DNA from: Adiantum capillus-veneris | Taxonomy: Eukaryota > Streptophyta > Polypodiopsida > Polypodiales > Pteridaceae | Reading direction: 5' to 3' | Length of the DNA stretch: 64,000 nucleotides | Assembly: GCA_014529385.2 (NCBI GenBank) | Contig: CM043942.1 | Location: 27,367,969 to 27,431,968 of the forward strand | Part shown: positions 8,973-20,385 of the stretch, in pieces | How the letters are laid out: each line of letters starts with the position of its first letter | Position numbering within the stretch: the first letter of the stretch is position 1 | Notes under the pieces: model-generated | The model's input: only the letters and a program-made list of their open reading frames with translations | Told to the model about the DNA's origin: nothing | Database searches by the model: none | Translations under genes and position numbers: made by a program

Positions 8973-10982
8973 ATGGGTCTACTAAGCCTCAAGAAAGATG
9001 GGCAAGCCGACAAAGGGAAAGCCAAGGAAGCTGATGACAAACATCCCTCTATGACTGATGTACCAAGCCCGAAGAAGACGGAAAAAATTGTGGAAGAGAC
9101 CACAGTAGAGGTGGACACAGATATTTTGGAAAAGCCAGAAGCTGAGACCAAAGAAAAGAAGATAGATCCAGTTCAGCAAAAGAGAAATGATTATGAGGAT
9201 CTGGTAGAGATAGGATACACCGAAGAAGAGGCCCTTGAGGCAGTTTATGGGATCACCCTACAAAAACAAGATGAATGGAGAGGGACGGAGAAAAAGACAA
9301 AGAGTAAAAAAGAAAGTGAAGAGAAACTGGACGAACAGAAAATACTAGAAGAGCCAAAGCCAGTGGAGGTGGTGGCGGAAAGAGCTTTAGAGTTGACAGA
9401 TGATTATGAAAAAGACATGCACATGGTGCATGAACTGCTCAGCAAGATAAAAGAAAGGTCCAAGGCAAAGGAAGTAGAGATTGAGACAGTCAAACAAAGG
9501 GAAGCGGAGTTGCAGAGAAATTTAGAGAATGCTATGACTGAATCTGAAAGTCATAAAGCATCACTCTATGACACGGAAAACGAGAGAGACGGCTTGATAC
9601 TCCAACTAGCCGAGGCTTCAAGAGAAGTAACAAGTGCACAGGAAGCAAGGGAGCGGATAGAGGATGAGTTGGAGGCGGCTAAGGATGAGCTCATTGAGCT
9701 AAGGGAAAGAGTCGAGCTACAAGAAAGAACAATCACTAGACTCAGGTCTACCCCTAGAGCTAGCAGAGCAGGAACCGAACAAGAGGGAGCTATCGTACCA
9801 GTTTTGGAAGACCAGGTCCGAAGCTTACAAAGAGAGCTAAGATTAGAGCAAGTGCAAAGGTTGCACATTGCGGAGGGATCATTGGCCGCAGAGGAGAGAC
9901 TCACATTAGAAAATCAAACACTACGGACAGAGAATGAGGCCCTCCGCAAACAGCTCCAAGATCTACAAGAGCAACAAAGAAGAGAGACAGAGACACCACA
10001 CGAAGAATCAGGTGGAGCAGCCATAGAGCTACCAGAAACTGGAGAGGCAACCACAATTGAAGATCCAGCCCCAGCTCAAGAGGTGGCCTCGACTTCAAGA
10101 ATCTCACAAGAAGAAGAACAAAGGCTCCATGACCAAATAGAAAAGTCAGCAGAGGAGAGTGCCAAGGCGGAAATGGAATGGGAGAGGAGACTCCTAATCT
10201 CCATTAGCCTTCAAAGACTAGACACAAAAGTGCTCCATGAACAGTGGATGCAACCCAGCCTGCCTTTCCCTTTGATGAAATTTGAAGTGCTAAAGACGAA
10301 AAAGAGACTAGAAGGAGAGCAGTATGTCGCTCTTTACGAAGGTGACATCACAAAGGAGGAACAATCAAAGAAGATAGTAGATTCACAACCTAGATGGAGG
10401 AAAGGTTGGCTGAACAAATACCCAGCCTACCTCATCTACTTGGTGGAGGCACCAAAGGAGATCCGGGAGGATGCAACCTTCTGCCTGGTGCCAAGAGTCA
10501 GAAACTGGAAAGAGCATGGCAGGATTGCAGAAAAGAAGACAAATTGGCTTAATTATCCAAGGATGCCAGGACCAAAGGCAGGAGAGAGAATAGGTAAAGC
10601 CTACATGGTGAAAACCCTAACGGGCACCATCAAGCTCTTTACTGGCTCTCCTGACCTTTCATGTCAGATGCTCAAGAAAATCTGCAGGACTCTCTTAGCT
10701 TGCATTGATGTGTTCGCACCAGATAAAGCCACGACCTCGAGTCTACTATCGACGGCCGACACGGTGTCTGATATGATGTACGATCTTTCATTGCAGCCTT
10801 CTCCAAAAGTGTTACACCTCCTATACCAAAGGATTATGTTTTTGCCTAGCTTCCACATGCAAACATTCGAAGAAGCTTTCTACACCGGCTTTTTCACCCA
10901 CGAAAGCAAAATATTCGGCCCAACCTTGACCATCAGCAACCTACGATACGAATCACATTTGCAGATGCTCAAGACGACATGA
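8973..10982 (+). CDS. Extra ORF of Tat-like element: coiled-coil protein
   Basis: An open frame of 669 residues, in sense with pol and ending 46 bp before the polypurine tract. Residues ~1-140 are highly charged. Residues ~140-410 form a long heptad-type coiled coil rich in Glu, Arg, Leu and Gln (for example LQRNLENAMTESESH, ALRKQLQDLQEQQRR). The last ~260 residues are more globular (RWRKGWLNKYPAYLIYLVEA, then FLPSFHMQTFEEAFYTGFF). No enzyme motif is seen. It is separated from the upstream piece by a frameshift near 8930-8970, so the Met at 8973 may not be the original start. A structural or RNA-binding role is possible but only a guess. Confidence 0.6.
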   Translation: MGLLSLKKDGQADKGKAKEADDKHPSMTDVPSPKKTEKIVEETTVEVDTDILEKPEAETKEKKIDPVQQKRNDYEDLVEIGYTEEEALEAVYGITLQKQDEWRGTEKKTKSKKESEEKLDEQKILEEPKPVEVVAERALELTDDYEKDMHMVHELLSKIKERSKAKEVEIETVKQREAELQRNLENAMTESESHKASLYDTENERDGLILQLAEASREVTSAQEARERIEDELEAAKDELIELRERVELQERTITRLRSTPRASRAGTEQEGAIVPVLEDQVRSLQRELRLEQVQRLHIAEGSLAAEERLTLENQTLRTENEALRKQLQDLQEQQRRETETPHEESGGAAIELPETGEATTIEDPAPAQEVASTSRISQEEEQRLHDQIEKSAEESAKAEMEWERRLLISISLQRLDTKVLHEQWMQPSLPFPLMKFEVLKTKKRLEGEQYVALYEGDITKEEQSKKIVDSQPRWRKGWLNKYPAYLIYLVEAPKEIREDATFCLVPRVRNWKEHGRIAEKKTNWLNYPRMPGPKAGERIGKAYMVKTLTGTIKLFTGSPDLSCQMLKKICRTLLACIDVFAPDKATTSSLLSTADTVSDMMYDLSLQPSPKVLHLLYQRIMFLPSFHMQTFEEAFYTGFFTHESKIFGPTLTISNLRYESHLQMLKTT

Positions 10983-11028
10983 CTTTATTGACCAAGCATA
11001 AAAGTCATGTCAGGGACGACATGAACGC

Positions 11029-11042
11029 GGGGGGGGGGGGAG
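11029..11042 (+). other. Polypurine tract of Tat-like element
   Basis: A run of twelve G followed by AG abuts the LTR start TGTTGAGCC. Its position and purity fit the plus-strand primer of an LTR retrotransposon. Confidence 0.75.
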
Positions 11043-11327
11043 TGTTGAGCCAGCAGAGGATCACACCTACATTTTTGCTCACACTCATCATTTTGCAACC
11101 ATTGATTGTAATAAATGTCTTTCCGACATTAATTTTGATTTGAGCCATTCATTAAGTAACGGGACTCAATTGAGTTTCCAGCTTGTAATCCCGAAGTAAT
11201 TTCACTTGCTGATGTAATTAGTTAGAGATGTTCTCACCTCCAAGGCTGAGGTATATAAGCCAAAGTTTTTGTAACCTAGGGATTCAGATTATTAATCAAA
11301 GTGAGTTTTTGAGCGCCGTGACTGTGT

Positions 11328-11382
<55 letters not shown>

Positions 11383-12006
11383 TTATCTACTTGCTACGCA
11401 AGCTACGGAGCCACCAGTGGAGAAGCGACACCGCCATTGTGTTAGCAACGGCGAGAGCTACGCACAGATACCAAGAGTGCGCGCTATCGGCTTCTATGTG
11501 TGGTAAGTTCCTACGAGCTTCGGTGTGAGTTTTCTTTCAACTCGTGTGTCAGAATTGAGCGTGCAGCATATCTATAGAACCACAATGAGTAGAGCTACAC
11601 ATTAGTACCATCGGGGCCAGGTTTCGGTCACCTGTATATTTCGGCCTGTCTTCATACGCGTTTACCGCACGGAGTGGTTATAGGTTGATTTTGCAGTTCA
11701 AGTCTTTAGGGTGTTGTTCTTACCTAGTGTATAGACTTTCCCTTGAGTTTGAGATCAATTCAATGATTCTAGATCCTGTTTCGTATAGCATTCGTTCGTA
11801 GTACGGATTTCAGTCACTTGCGTATTTTAGAACTTAGATTTGATTTCCTTAGTAGTGATTGTCATTAGAAGGTCGAGTAGGTGATTTGACACCCACCTAG
11901 TTGTTTCCATGCGCCTACGGGTCAAGCTCCGTCCTCGTCTGACAAATTCTGTTGTTGGTTGAGTTCTCGCTATTTAGCTTCCGCTAGCGGCGTAACCGCC
12001 TTAACA
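11043..12006 (+). repeat. 3' LTR of Tat-like element
   Basis: The LTR begins TGTTGA right after the polypurine tract and I place its end at TTAACA (12001-12006), which mirrors the start in five of six bases; the length would be 964 bp. A TATA-like box (TATATAA) is at 11252-11258, followed by a (GA)25 tract at 11331-11380. The candidate target duplication would be the next five bases, TATGG, but the left flank is outside the window. No second copy is present here, so the right boundary is inferred. Confidence 0.65.
11252..11258 (+). promoter_or_regulatory. TATA-like box in the 3' LTR
   Basis: TATATAA lies 210 bp into the LTR in the context GAGGTATATAAGCC, a common arrangement for an LTR promoter at the U3/R border. 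The (GA)n tract starts ~75 bp downstream and would be in the transcript leader. Confidence 0.45.
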
Positions 12007-12651
12007 TATGGGGAGCAGTAATCCCATCAGTCATCAATGTACACATCCCAAAAATTGAAGGACATACGAGCTTTGTGAAAATTATCAAAACATTATGAGG
12101 TTGTGGTGTGAATTATGACACAAAAGTCTACCAAGGACTTGGTGGAAAATGTCTTGAGGGATGGAATCAAAACAAATAGCATATGTTCTTTTTGACGGTG
12201 ATGTCCCAAACTCTAAACATAATAATCGAAAAGTAGCCCCATTAATGGTTTAAGATAAGTACCTTTTGGGCTTGTATTGTCTCCACTATAGGCGACTCAA
12301 AAAATCAAAATCATTGATGTAAAGTATTTTACTTGTGATTTTGATTTCCCTTGTGTGAAATTTTTCTTTGGCCCATTTGACATTGCTTGTGTACGGAGTG
12401 CCTAAGCTGGGTGTGCCCTTGAATTTGGGTGGGTTGTCTTTCCACATATTCATGACATACATGTAGTGTGTTTACAATGAGGTAGTTGATGGTTTTGCAT
12501 CCCGTAAACTTGTTATGAAGCTCTCACCATGATGAATGCCTTGTTTCTCTATCCACCATAGGCATTACATTGTGGTATGTACTTGCAGCTGCTACAAATG
12601 TGCAAACTACCTCAGTGCACAAATACTCAAGAGTGAAGAACTTCTTCTCCT

Positions 12652-12706
<55 letters not shown>

Positions 12707-12834
12707 CCCTCCCCCCCTGTGCAGATCACCATAGACTGATTCTCTTTTCTCTTTTACTTCCTCTTCTCCTTTTTGTGAAATCTTTCTTTTATTTTTTGGA
12801 CAAAAATTACATCTGTTTTTCTTCATCATCTTCT

Positions 12835-12868
<34 letters not shown>

Positions 12869-13272
12869 TCTCTCTAGCTATTACGTTGATTTTTTTCATC
12901 CTTAGTTGTTTGAGTGCTTTTCCAGAATACCATGTCGAATGTTATTTTAACACTCTACCCTAGTTTTTTTATGAACCCGGTGGTTTGCGTGGTAATGGAT
13001 GGTGCTTAATATTCCTTTTTCCTTTCTTTTTCTTGCAACTTTTACAAAGCTCTTTACCTTGGCTTGGTGAGTCAGTCTTTTTCTTATTTTGCTATGTAGC
13101 CTCGTTTGTTTCTTTCCTGGTGATCATTTTAGTCTCCATGGTATCATTCGAATCGAAATCCTCTTCAGCGTTGTTCATATACACGGGGTCATCACCAGTC
13201 CCTATGTTGGTCTTTGAAGTGGTGTCTGACTTCGCTGCTTTTTGCGATCTCTTCCTTCATTTTCTTCTTCTT
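12007..13272. other. Non-coding stretch with two (CT)n tracts
   Basis: No credible gene. Two simple repeats, (CT)n at about 12656-12705 and again at about 12835-12875, produce Ser/Leu-rich false frames. Reverse-strand sequence from 13272 down to about 12970 still shows scattered charged frames (NAEEDFDSNDTMETKMITRK) that may be the eroded continuation of the gag fragment to the right. Confidence 0.5.
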
Positions 13273-16200
13273 CTAAGATTGGGCAATTGATGATGTGTTT
13301 CTTTCTTCAAGAATGTAATTTTGATTTTGGAGCATCGATCGTGTGAGTACATTTAATGGTACCACATGTGTACTTTGTGATGGCTCCTTGGTAACCTCAG
13401 TTAAGTTCAATGGCGTGATCTTTGGCGCATTTGGATTATTAGGACATTGGGCAATCAAATGATCTATCCCACATCGATTACACATGAGTATCGGCATTGT
13501 AGTTGTACTTTCTTGATTGGTATGCACTAGTGTGGCATTCTTTTGTAGTCTAAGAGGACACTCGGCTACACAATGTGGACTCCCACACTTGTAGCATTGA
13601 AGAGGTGGTCTCTTGGCAGTGAAATTGATATTTTGGCCTCTTGCCGCAATAGCAGCTACTTGATAGACATGTTTGACTTGTCCCCATTCGTCCTCCATGT
13701 AGTATTGTGGACACTCTTCAAATGCATCCATCCCATAGGCGATAGTAGGGTCTATATCTTCCTCACAACCTTCCAAACAAGCACTATTTGATTTACAACC
13801 CATATGATTCACAGGGGTGACTCTTGGATGTGGGGGTTGCGGTCCTAGCATTGGAGGTGGTAGCGGTGTAGCTTGAGCAACATTTTGGGCTCTAGGAACC
13901 ATGTGTTGCGATAGTTTGATCAACAGGTGGGGTAGGCATCAATGCAGGATCCCGAGGTGAATCCGTCCAGGCCAATGGTAATCTATTTTCCATCACACAT
14001 GTGAACATTACACAATCCTTAGCTTGGTGATCGTACCTACCACATGCATTGCAATTCTCATTGAATTTTACTCTAAATGTAGAGCATTCACTAGTGCTAT
14101 GTGGACCAAAGCAAATTGAGAACCATTGTTGTTCCCTTCTTGGATACATATGATTATTTTGTGAGACACAATTATCTCTAAGACTTTCTTGAATGGCCTT
14201 GGTGAGATCTACTAAATTCATCTCAGATATCTGTGGCTCTTTAACAATAGGCTTTATGGTCATTGGTTCATGCCCTGATGCTTGTGAGCTAGTAGATTTA
14301 AGCTCAATAGACACTCTTTCTCCTTGAATCATTAAATTGTCCTCCAATTGGATTGCATTGGTGGTGTGACTGCTTCCCAAGTGGTGATACCTCTAATGAC
14401 CAAGCCATTGTAGATATCCTCATGTCATAGTCCTCTAATGAATCTATCCAGCAATTGGTTATTATTGAAGTGCTCATTTGAATTACAACGAGAATTCAAA
14501 TGCTTCCAGTGACTAATAAAGTCTCTCACGGATTCCCCTTCCTCTTGTTGGGCTTTCTGTAGCTGCGATGCTACACCCCAAAGCACTCCCTCTTGTATGT
14601 ACTCTTTCAAGAACAATATCCTAAGAGTAGAGTAAATTGTTTTCTCTTCCATCCTTAGGGTCCTATACCAATCCCCAACCTTCCCACTCAAATTCAGGCT
14701 TAAAGCATTGCTCTTATGTAGTTCGTTATGTTCTCCTAGGGAATTTCAAATACTTTGTTATGCTTTCTAGCATCCCCATCCCCACTGTATTTTTGTGTGA
14801 GTTTGGCCACTTGTACAGCCTTACTTCTAGGATCTCTATCAGGCGTGTTACGTATATTTTCAACAATAGATTGACCAATAGCTTGGGAAAATGTTGCCAA
14901 GTCACCTAAGTGAGTAGGCACAGTGGGTAGAGGCGCTCCAGAGACTACATATGGAGTAGGGATTGGCATTGGGTTTGGCATATAGGCAGCTCTTGGGTTC
15001 CAAGTTTGGTATGGTGTTGCACCTTACAGTGGCATGAGGTTCATATGTGTGGCCCTTGGCATAGCAGACATGGGATGTGACATGCTAATGCTAGTTGGTA
15101 TGGTCTCATTGAAATAAGGGCTTGTATGTTGTGGTCGTGGAGCATAAGTTGTTGAAACAATGGGAGGGGTAGGAGCTACATGAGTACGAGGGCCATAGGT
15201 GCATATGATTGATACACACTTGTAGGTACTGTTGTAGGCATTGGGCCACCATGTAGCGGTGCTTTACTAATAAATGAGGTCCATGGCGTGTTTTTTGTCA
15301 TTGCTATCACTGGGGTAGGCATGGTAGCCATGGTGTCATCAAGAGAAAGATGAGCTAAACTTGGAAAGGTAAAGCTATTGTTTGTGGGCTCATATTGTAT
15401 TGAGACCCCTGGCGAAACAACATATGGAGGATCCATCGGGCTTACCGAGGGAGTATCCATTTGTGATAAAGTTGGTTGCTTAGCCTTCCATGTATCCAAG
15501 AATCTCATGAGACCTGTTGAAGGTATGTGGATCCCTATGTTCTGCCTCTCCAACTCAATAACCCTATGGATGGCATCACAAACTCTTTGTTGCTGCTCCT
15601 CTATGCTAGTAGCAACCGATGTGGATTGTAGGACATCTAACCAACCCACGTGATAGGTGTGACTTATGTATAGGTCAATTAAAGTCTCCGTTTGTAGTTC
15701 ATACTCCCAATTTTCATTCATAAACGTTTCATCTAGGATTGAGGTGCTAGGGGTGTCCCTTGAACTAGATGCAATGTGGCTCTTTATGGTTTGACCCTTA
15801 GTGGTCGCTAATTCAGGAGCACTCGATTGCTCAACTAGCATGGTTGTTGACATAGGGGCCTTCACCTTTAGCTCTTATCGTTGCTCTACCTTGTGTAAAC
15901 TTTTGATTTTCTTTTTCCTAGCTACAAGGATATATCGCTCAACCTCTTGCACTTCGGCAAGGCTTCTACCATCAGGTAATATAATCTTGGAGGAGCATAG
16001 CTCTGAAGAGTCAGGGAGTGCAGTGAATGGAATATTCACATGCACATTCTTCATGAGCATGGGGTCTGCATTGGTCATGAATGGTGAATTTAATTTCTCA
16101 CCCTCTTCATTTAAATCACTACCTCTATGTTCGGAGTGAGTGGCTCTACTAAAAGTCTCCTTCAAGCAGCTAAACACGCTCTACCTAGACCGTGGGTCCA

Positions 16201-16408
16201 TGGCATGCATGTCTTGGCTTGAACTATCAGGATTGGGCATCGGGTAACCTTCCATGAAGACGTAGTCAGAGGAAGAGTCACTAGATGCAATATGTGGGTC
16301 CTGAGTGGTACTACCTTGGGTTCCCGCTGAGGGCCTAGAGCCTAATCTGGAGGAATAATGGGTGCCCGCGTAAACGGAGACACTCTCTATATGATCTTCC
16401 TCTAGCAC
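13273..16408 (-). pseudogene. gag: Decayed LTR-retrotransposon gag with several CCHC knuckles
   Basis: Read right to left, the fragments form one long broken gag. It starts at MLEEDHIESVSVYAG (16408), runs through Pro/Thr/Met-rich segments (15865-15176), then a capsid-like domain at 14691-14425 with GKVGDWYRTL and EEGESVRDFISHWKHL, typical of the retrotransposon gag family. Next come zinc knuckles: one that lacks its first Cys (CFGPHSTSEC, ~14110), then CNACGRYDHQAKDC (~14030), CYKCGSPHCVAEC (~13590) and CNRCGIDHLIAQC (~13470). Frames change at least five times, so it is not translatable. No protease, RT or integrase follows it at lower coordinates, so it is a gag-only remnant or a non-autonomous element. 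Three or four knuckles is more than the usual one or two. Confidence 0.65.
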
Positions 16409-17633
16409 ACGACCGGAGTGTAGGTGGATGTGACCTCAACACCCTAGAAGTGTTGGTGAGTGCCCGTGAAGGCCGCTCACCTAGTTTTTTGGGTGTTTTG
16501 CAACCCAAATTTACTTTCAAAATTTTTTTTGGGTCTTTTTTTTTTCCTAAGCCACAAAATATGGCGTGTGATTGCTCAAAACTAGAATCTTGGTTAGAGG
16601 GACGCTCCGTGTTTTACAGCCCCCAATTCGATTACTTACGGTTCTCAAAATCGTTAAAACAGTCTTTTTCTAGTCGAGAAGAAGGCTAAAATTAGTAAGT
16701 CCAAGGGTGTAAGTGTGAAGGAAAGGGTGGAGGACTTGTCCCACATGCCCTCCCTTCCTCTTGAGGGGGTAGTCTATATATATATAGTAGTGTCTAGACT
16801 ATATCATAAGAGTGAGGACTCAAGCGTGGACCTAGGCTTGGGCTTGGGGAATGATCCCAATCCCTTCTTTTAATATAAGCTTTTCCTTTTCTTTTTTATT
16901 TCAAAAATTTTGGGCATTTTTTCAAATTATTACTATTGTTTTTTTTCAAAAAATTTTTGTGTGGATAAGGTTGTGCTGCATGGACGTCGAGCTCATGCGC
17001 ACAGAGCCTGCCTAACGCGTGCAGCTGCACCTTGTAGCTCTGTCAGAACTAGCTATAGCTACGCACTCCACACCTAGCAGAACAAATTAACACTTCATTT
17101 TGCAACACTAATGAACTAACAACCCGCTCAACACTGCCCACTATAAAAAACCTACACATTACAGAGCTACTAACACTAATAGACATGCTCAAACCTGCAC
17201 ATTACAAATATTAAATAGATCTAACAAAACGTGCACAAAGCTATACATTGCAGCACTACCAGATCTAAGCAAAACTCATAAAAAACTGAAAATGATAGAA
17301 ATGAATGGCTTCATGAGGCAGTACAGAGTGATCCTCGAGCTTGGTACAAGGAATTTCTTGGCAATGTTCGGTAAAATTGTGCGCTTCTATCGCATGTGTC
17401 GGAGGCTGGGGACTTGCCGAACACTCTGTGCGAGCCACGAATGGCTGCAAGCACACAACCATGCTATCCTAGTAAGCTCAAAGGGGCTAATGGTGTATCA
17501 CTCACCACTCTACGCTTGTCATCGTGATGGATTTCGTGCCACGAAGAAGAGGGAGCCGCTGCCGCCGCGCTCAACCGCCTCGCCACCGCCGATGTCGCCG
17601 CAATGCTCAATCACACACACACACACACACACA

Positions 17634-17666
<33 letters not shown>
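16409..17666. other. Spacer between gag remnant and chromovirus
   Basis: No credible gene. On the minus strand this would be the leader of the gag fragment, and a TATATATATA run at about 16773-16783 could be an old promoter, but no LTR edges were recognised. A GC-rich patch at 17520-17600 and an (AC)n-(CT)n-(TG)n simple repeat at 17611-17668 lie at the right end, directly against the chromovirus LTR. Confidence 0.45.
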
Positions 17667-17669
<3 letters not shown>

Positions 17670-19255
17670 AACATTTAATGGCCTAGTAACTTGTGTTTAA
17701 AAATAACATGAACATAGTGAGCATTTCATTAAGATAGATTCCTAATGAGAATAACAAGAGTGCTTGGGTGGAGAGAGCAACAAAAAGCATAACACCTAGT
17801 TAGATAGCATGAACAATACTTCAAAAGAGAGAGAAATTAAGCTATTGACAACAGTTGAGGACCGGATTTACATGGAGCCGGTCCCCCCTCCAAAAGGCTT
17901 TGTATTATGGTTTCTCCCATCACGAGAGACATTTCACAATACAGATCTTTGTGTTCCTTCAATACTAGCTAGTGCAATGAAGGTGGAAACTTCAAGCACT
18001 AAGCAAAACACTTATTAAACATAACATCAATTCCCTCACGGTCTCAGACCCAAGACCTCACACACCTTCGAAGATAGTGAGAGCTAGCGGGGTATGAGAG
18101 TAGATTGAGAGGAAGAAGGAGTAGTCTTACGAGAAAGATGTACATTTCCACACATCATCACTCATATTATCATAGCTTAGCTTAGTAATTAGCATGGTAG
18201 AGGAGATGATCATGCATTGAAGCTTGTCTCTTGGTTGGATTTGCATCACAAAGCCAAGAGTTGTTGGTGTAGGCCTCCCTTCTCACAAGCTTGGAGTAGG
18301 TGATAAGCTTTCCATTAAAGCTAGCGAAGGAGAGAGAGAGAGTCTTCTTACTCCACACATGGACTAGTGTGAGTGTGTATGCAATAATTCCTTGAGAAAA
18401 TCAGCCCCCTCTCTCTCTTGGTCGACCCCTCTTGCTATTTGCTCATGCTCACACCCTATTGGACCTCTCCAGGCTTAGCCAATGGAATTTCAAGAGCATA
18501 AGTGATAGACTTCTGACATGTGTCCCCCTTCCCCTTTTGTGAGAGCTTTAGGTAATTAATTAATGCAACTAAACTCTCATTGGACCCCTTTGTCTCTTCG
18601 CCAATAGGAATCAGGCAAGCCATTGGACTGCTGAATACTCATTGGACCCCTTGGGAGACTGTCCAATAGTCTTCTAGAGAGCTTAATTCTTATTGGTTCT
18701 TTTATTCAGTGTTTTTAAATTAATTAAACTAGATTTACTCTAGCCTAATTCTCATTGGTCCACCTCCATGGCCATCCAATAGGATTTGAGTACACCTTGT
18801 GGGCATCGAGGCTAGAGAGCTGACATGTGTCCCTCTTTCCCTTTGTGTAAAGGAGCTTGTTAGTGAGTGTGTGTGTGTTTCTCTCTCATCTCCTACTTCT
18901 AGGGCTCGCCCCCTCCTATACAAGGATGCATGAAGACTTTTTGAGCACACACAAAGCATCCAATTTTCCTAGGCTTTTGACCTTTGGACACAACCTTTGA
19001 ATTTTGGAACCTTAGCATTTTGGAAGTCTTAATGGGCTGAACCTTAGGGTCTTTTAAGCCCATTATTGCACCTTGCTCTTTTGCAGATGCCCCTCTCTTT
19101 GGATCCCTATTTTTCCTCCTTTGGATTCCTATTGTGGCCGGTCTGCCAGCTTAACCAATATTCTAGCTTTGTCTCCCTTGGCACTTCCCCATATTAAATG
19201 ATCACTTTAACATGAGAAAATCATTTAGAAGAATTAAATATTAGTTATTATGACA
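17667..19255 (-). repeat. 3' LTR of minus-strand chromovirus
   Basis: On the plus strand it begins TGTAACATTTAATGG and ends TTATTATGACA; read on the element's strand it is TGTCATAATAAC ... ATGTTACA, a normal TG...CA LTR of about 1.59 kb. It differs from the partner LTR by scattered substitutions and small indels, including a segment of roughly 25 bp near 18635-18660 missing from the partner. It carries a cluster of ATTGG/CCAAT boxes (18456-18783). Confidence 0.88.
18456..18783. promoter_or_regulatory. Cluster of about eleven CCAAT/ATTGG boxes in the LTR
   Basis: ATTGG or CCAAT occurs near 18458, 18479, 18579, 18601, 18618, 18638, 18663, 18690, 18753 and 18775, several within the recurring phrase CTCATTGGACCCCTT. 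This lies in the U3 half of the LTR on the element's strand. CCAAT is the NF-Y site in eukaryotes. Most of the boxes recur in the partner LTR at about 25719-26018. Promoter function is inferred. Confidence 0.45.
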
Positions 19256-19272
19256 TTACCTCTCTCTTGAAA
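19256..19272 (-). other. Polypurine tract of minus-strand chromovirus
   Basis: Read on the minus strand the bases before the LTR start TGTCATAATAAC are TTCAAGAGAGAGGTAA, a purine-rich tract directly abutting the LTR. The same tract (CAAGAGAGAGGAA) precedes the LTR of the related plus-strand copy at 58093, which supports both boundaries. Confidence 0.75.
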
Positions 19273-19603
19273 TCATAGTCGTCCTCGACTATGGGGTAGA
19301 GAAGATAAATCATATTCATTAGTCCTTTTTCTAGCGGGGTAGAGGATCCCTATGTTACCCTACGACATCGTTCCAGAATGGATGACTAGTCCATTTGGTG
19401 CTTGAGAGCCTAAGCTACCGCAAGCATGTTTGCACATTAGTCCTATCAATCTTCCATAGTAGAGTGACAAGATCTACTTGGTGTTTGGGAGACGTCGTCT
19501 CCGTAAACTTGATCTAAGCATGCATTCATTTTTGTGCAAAATAAAGAAAAAGAGAGCCTTATAAGACAAAAACTTTGTTCATTTTAAACATTTGTACAAT
19601 TGC

Positions 19604-20302
19604 TTACTCTAGGGAAGCATTGTAAGCATTGACAAGGTTTAGGTTATCCTTTAGTTGTATGCCTTGCATCCATCTAACATCTTCAAAAGAATAATTCTTA
19701 AACTTAATAAGATATCGTCGGATAGTCTTACCGCCTCTTAGTACCTTGTCTTCATGTCGGAGAATGGACTCGGCCTGCAGCACCTCTTCTTGGTCCTCGA
19801 TCTCCGGTGGGTCTTCAATAGTTGGTTGAAGAGGTGGCTCTCCTTTGTAAGGCTTTAGTAGGCTCAAATGGAAAGCATTGTGTATGAGCCAATGGTTGGG
19901 CAACTTGAGTTGATAGGCCATCTCATTGATTGGCCTAAGAATCTGGAAGGGACCATAGTATCTTTTTGCTAACTTAGCATAGTGCTTTTGGTGTCCCATA
20001 GAATTCTTGCCTGTCGTGTGCCTTAATCGATCCTTGAGAAATTTGAGTAAGACCCAATCATTTTCTTTAAAGTCTTGGGCTCTTGTGTGCTTATCAGCAG
20101 TAGCCTTTTGCCTTTGCTGTGAGATAGAGATAGCATCCTTAATCTTTTGGAAAGATTCTTGTAGGTCGTGGCTATACTCATCTGCAGCGAAGATCTTCCT
20201 GTGTACCTTAAGTAGTAGGGGACTTTTTGATCTTCCCTCAATTACCTCAAAAGGTTCTTTTCCCGTGGAAGTATGTACAATGTTATTGTAGGCATACTCC
20301 AC
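19604..20302 (-). pseudogene. pol: Integrase C-terminus and chromodomain of chromovirus
   Basis: This 232-residue frame begins in the integrase C-terminal region (MEYAYNNIVHTSTGKEPFEV), continues through the GPF/Y-like segment (KRYYGPFQILRPINEMAYQL, then LPNHWLIHNAFHLSLLKPYK) and ends in a chromodomain-like tail (RRYLIKFKNYSFEDVRWM). Chromodomains of such elements are known to steer integration to modified histones. It is separated from the integrase core by a frameshift near 20425 and stops around 20340. Confidence 0.85.
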
Positions 20303-20385
20303 TAAGGGTAAGTAATTCTCCCATTGGGATCTTTGATCTAGTTATGTTACATAGGCTTTTAGTAGATCAAGGATTGTTAGGTTGG

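Larger units (their letters stand above)
1..12006 (+). mobile_element. Tat-like Ty3/gypsy LTR retrotransposon, 5' end outside window
   Basis: The element carries, in order, a pre-RT segment, reverse transcriptase, RNase H, integrase, a retropepsin-like domain, a long non-coding spacer, an additional ORF and a 3' LTR. A long spacer and extra ORF between integrase and 3' LTR is known for the Tat lineage (Ogre, Retand, Grande), and the pre-RT motif FAWSYKDLKGVDP fits that group. The 3' boundary is set by a G-rich polypurine tract at 11029-11042 and an LTR that begins TGTTGA and ends TTAACA. The left LTR, primer site and gag lie left of position 1. Frameshifts near 640 and 2040-2100 and stops in the extra ORF show it is decayed. 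Lineage assignment is inference. Confidence 0.8.

Noticed and set aside
12524-12963. Ser/Leu- or Arg/Glu-rich frames
   Set aside because: They are translations of (CT)n/(GA)n tracts. Similar false frames at 11228-11506, 28280-28548, 37364-37549 and 61089-61339 were dropped for the same reason.
17292-17678. 128-residue frame ending in His-Thr and Ser-Leu repeats
   Set aside because: Its end is a microsatellite and the first part has no recognisable motif; a GC-rich patch at 17520-17600 gives Pro/Arg by composition.
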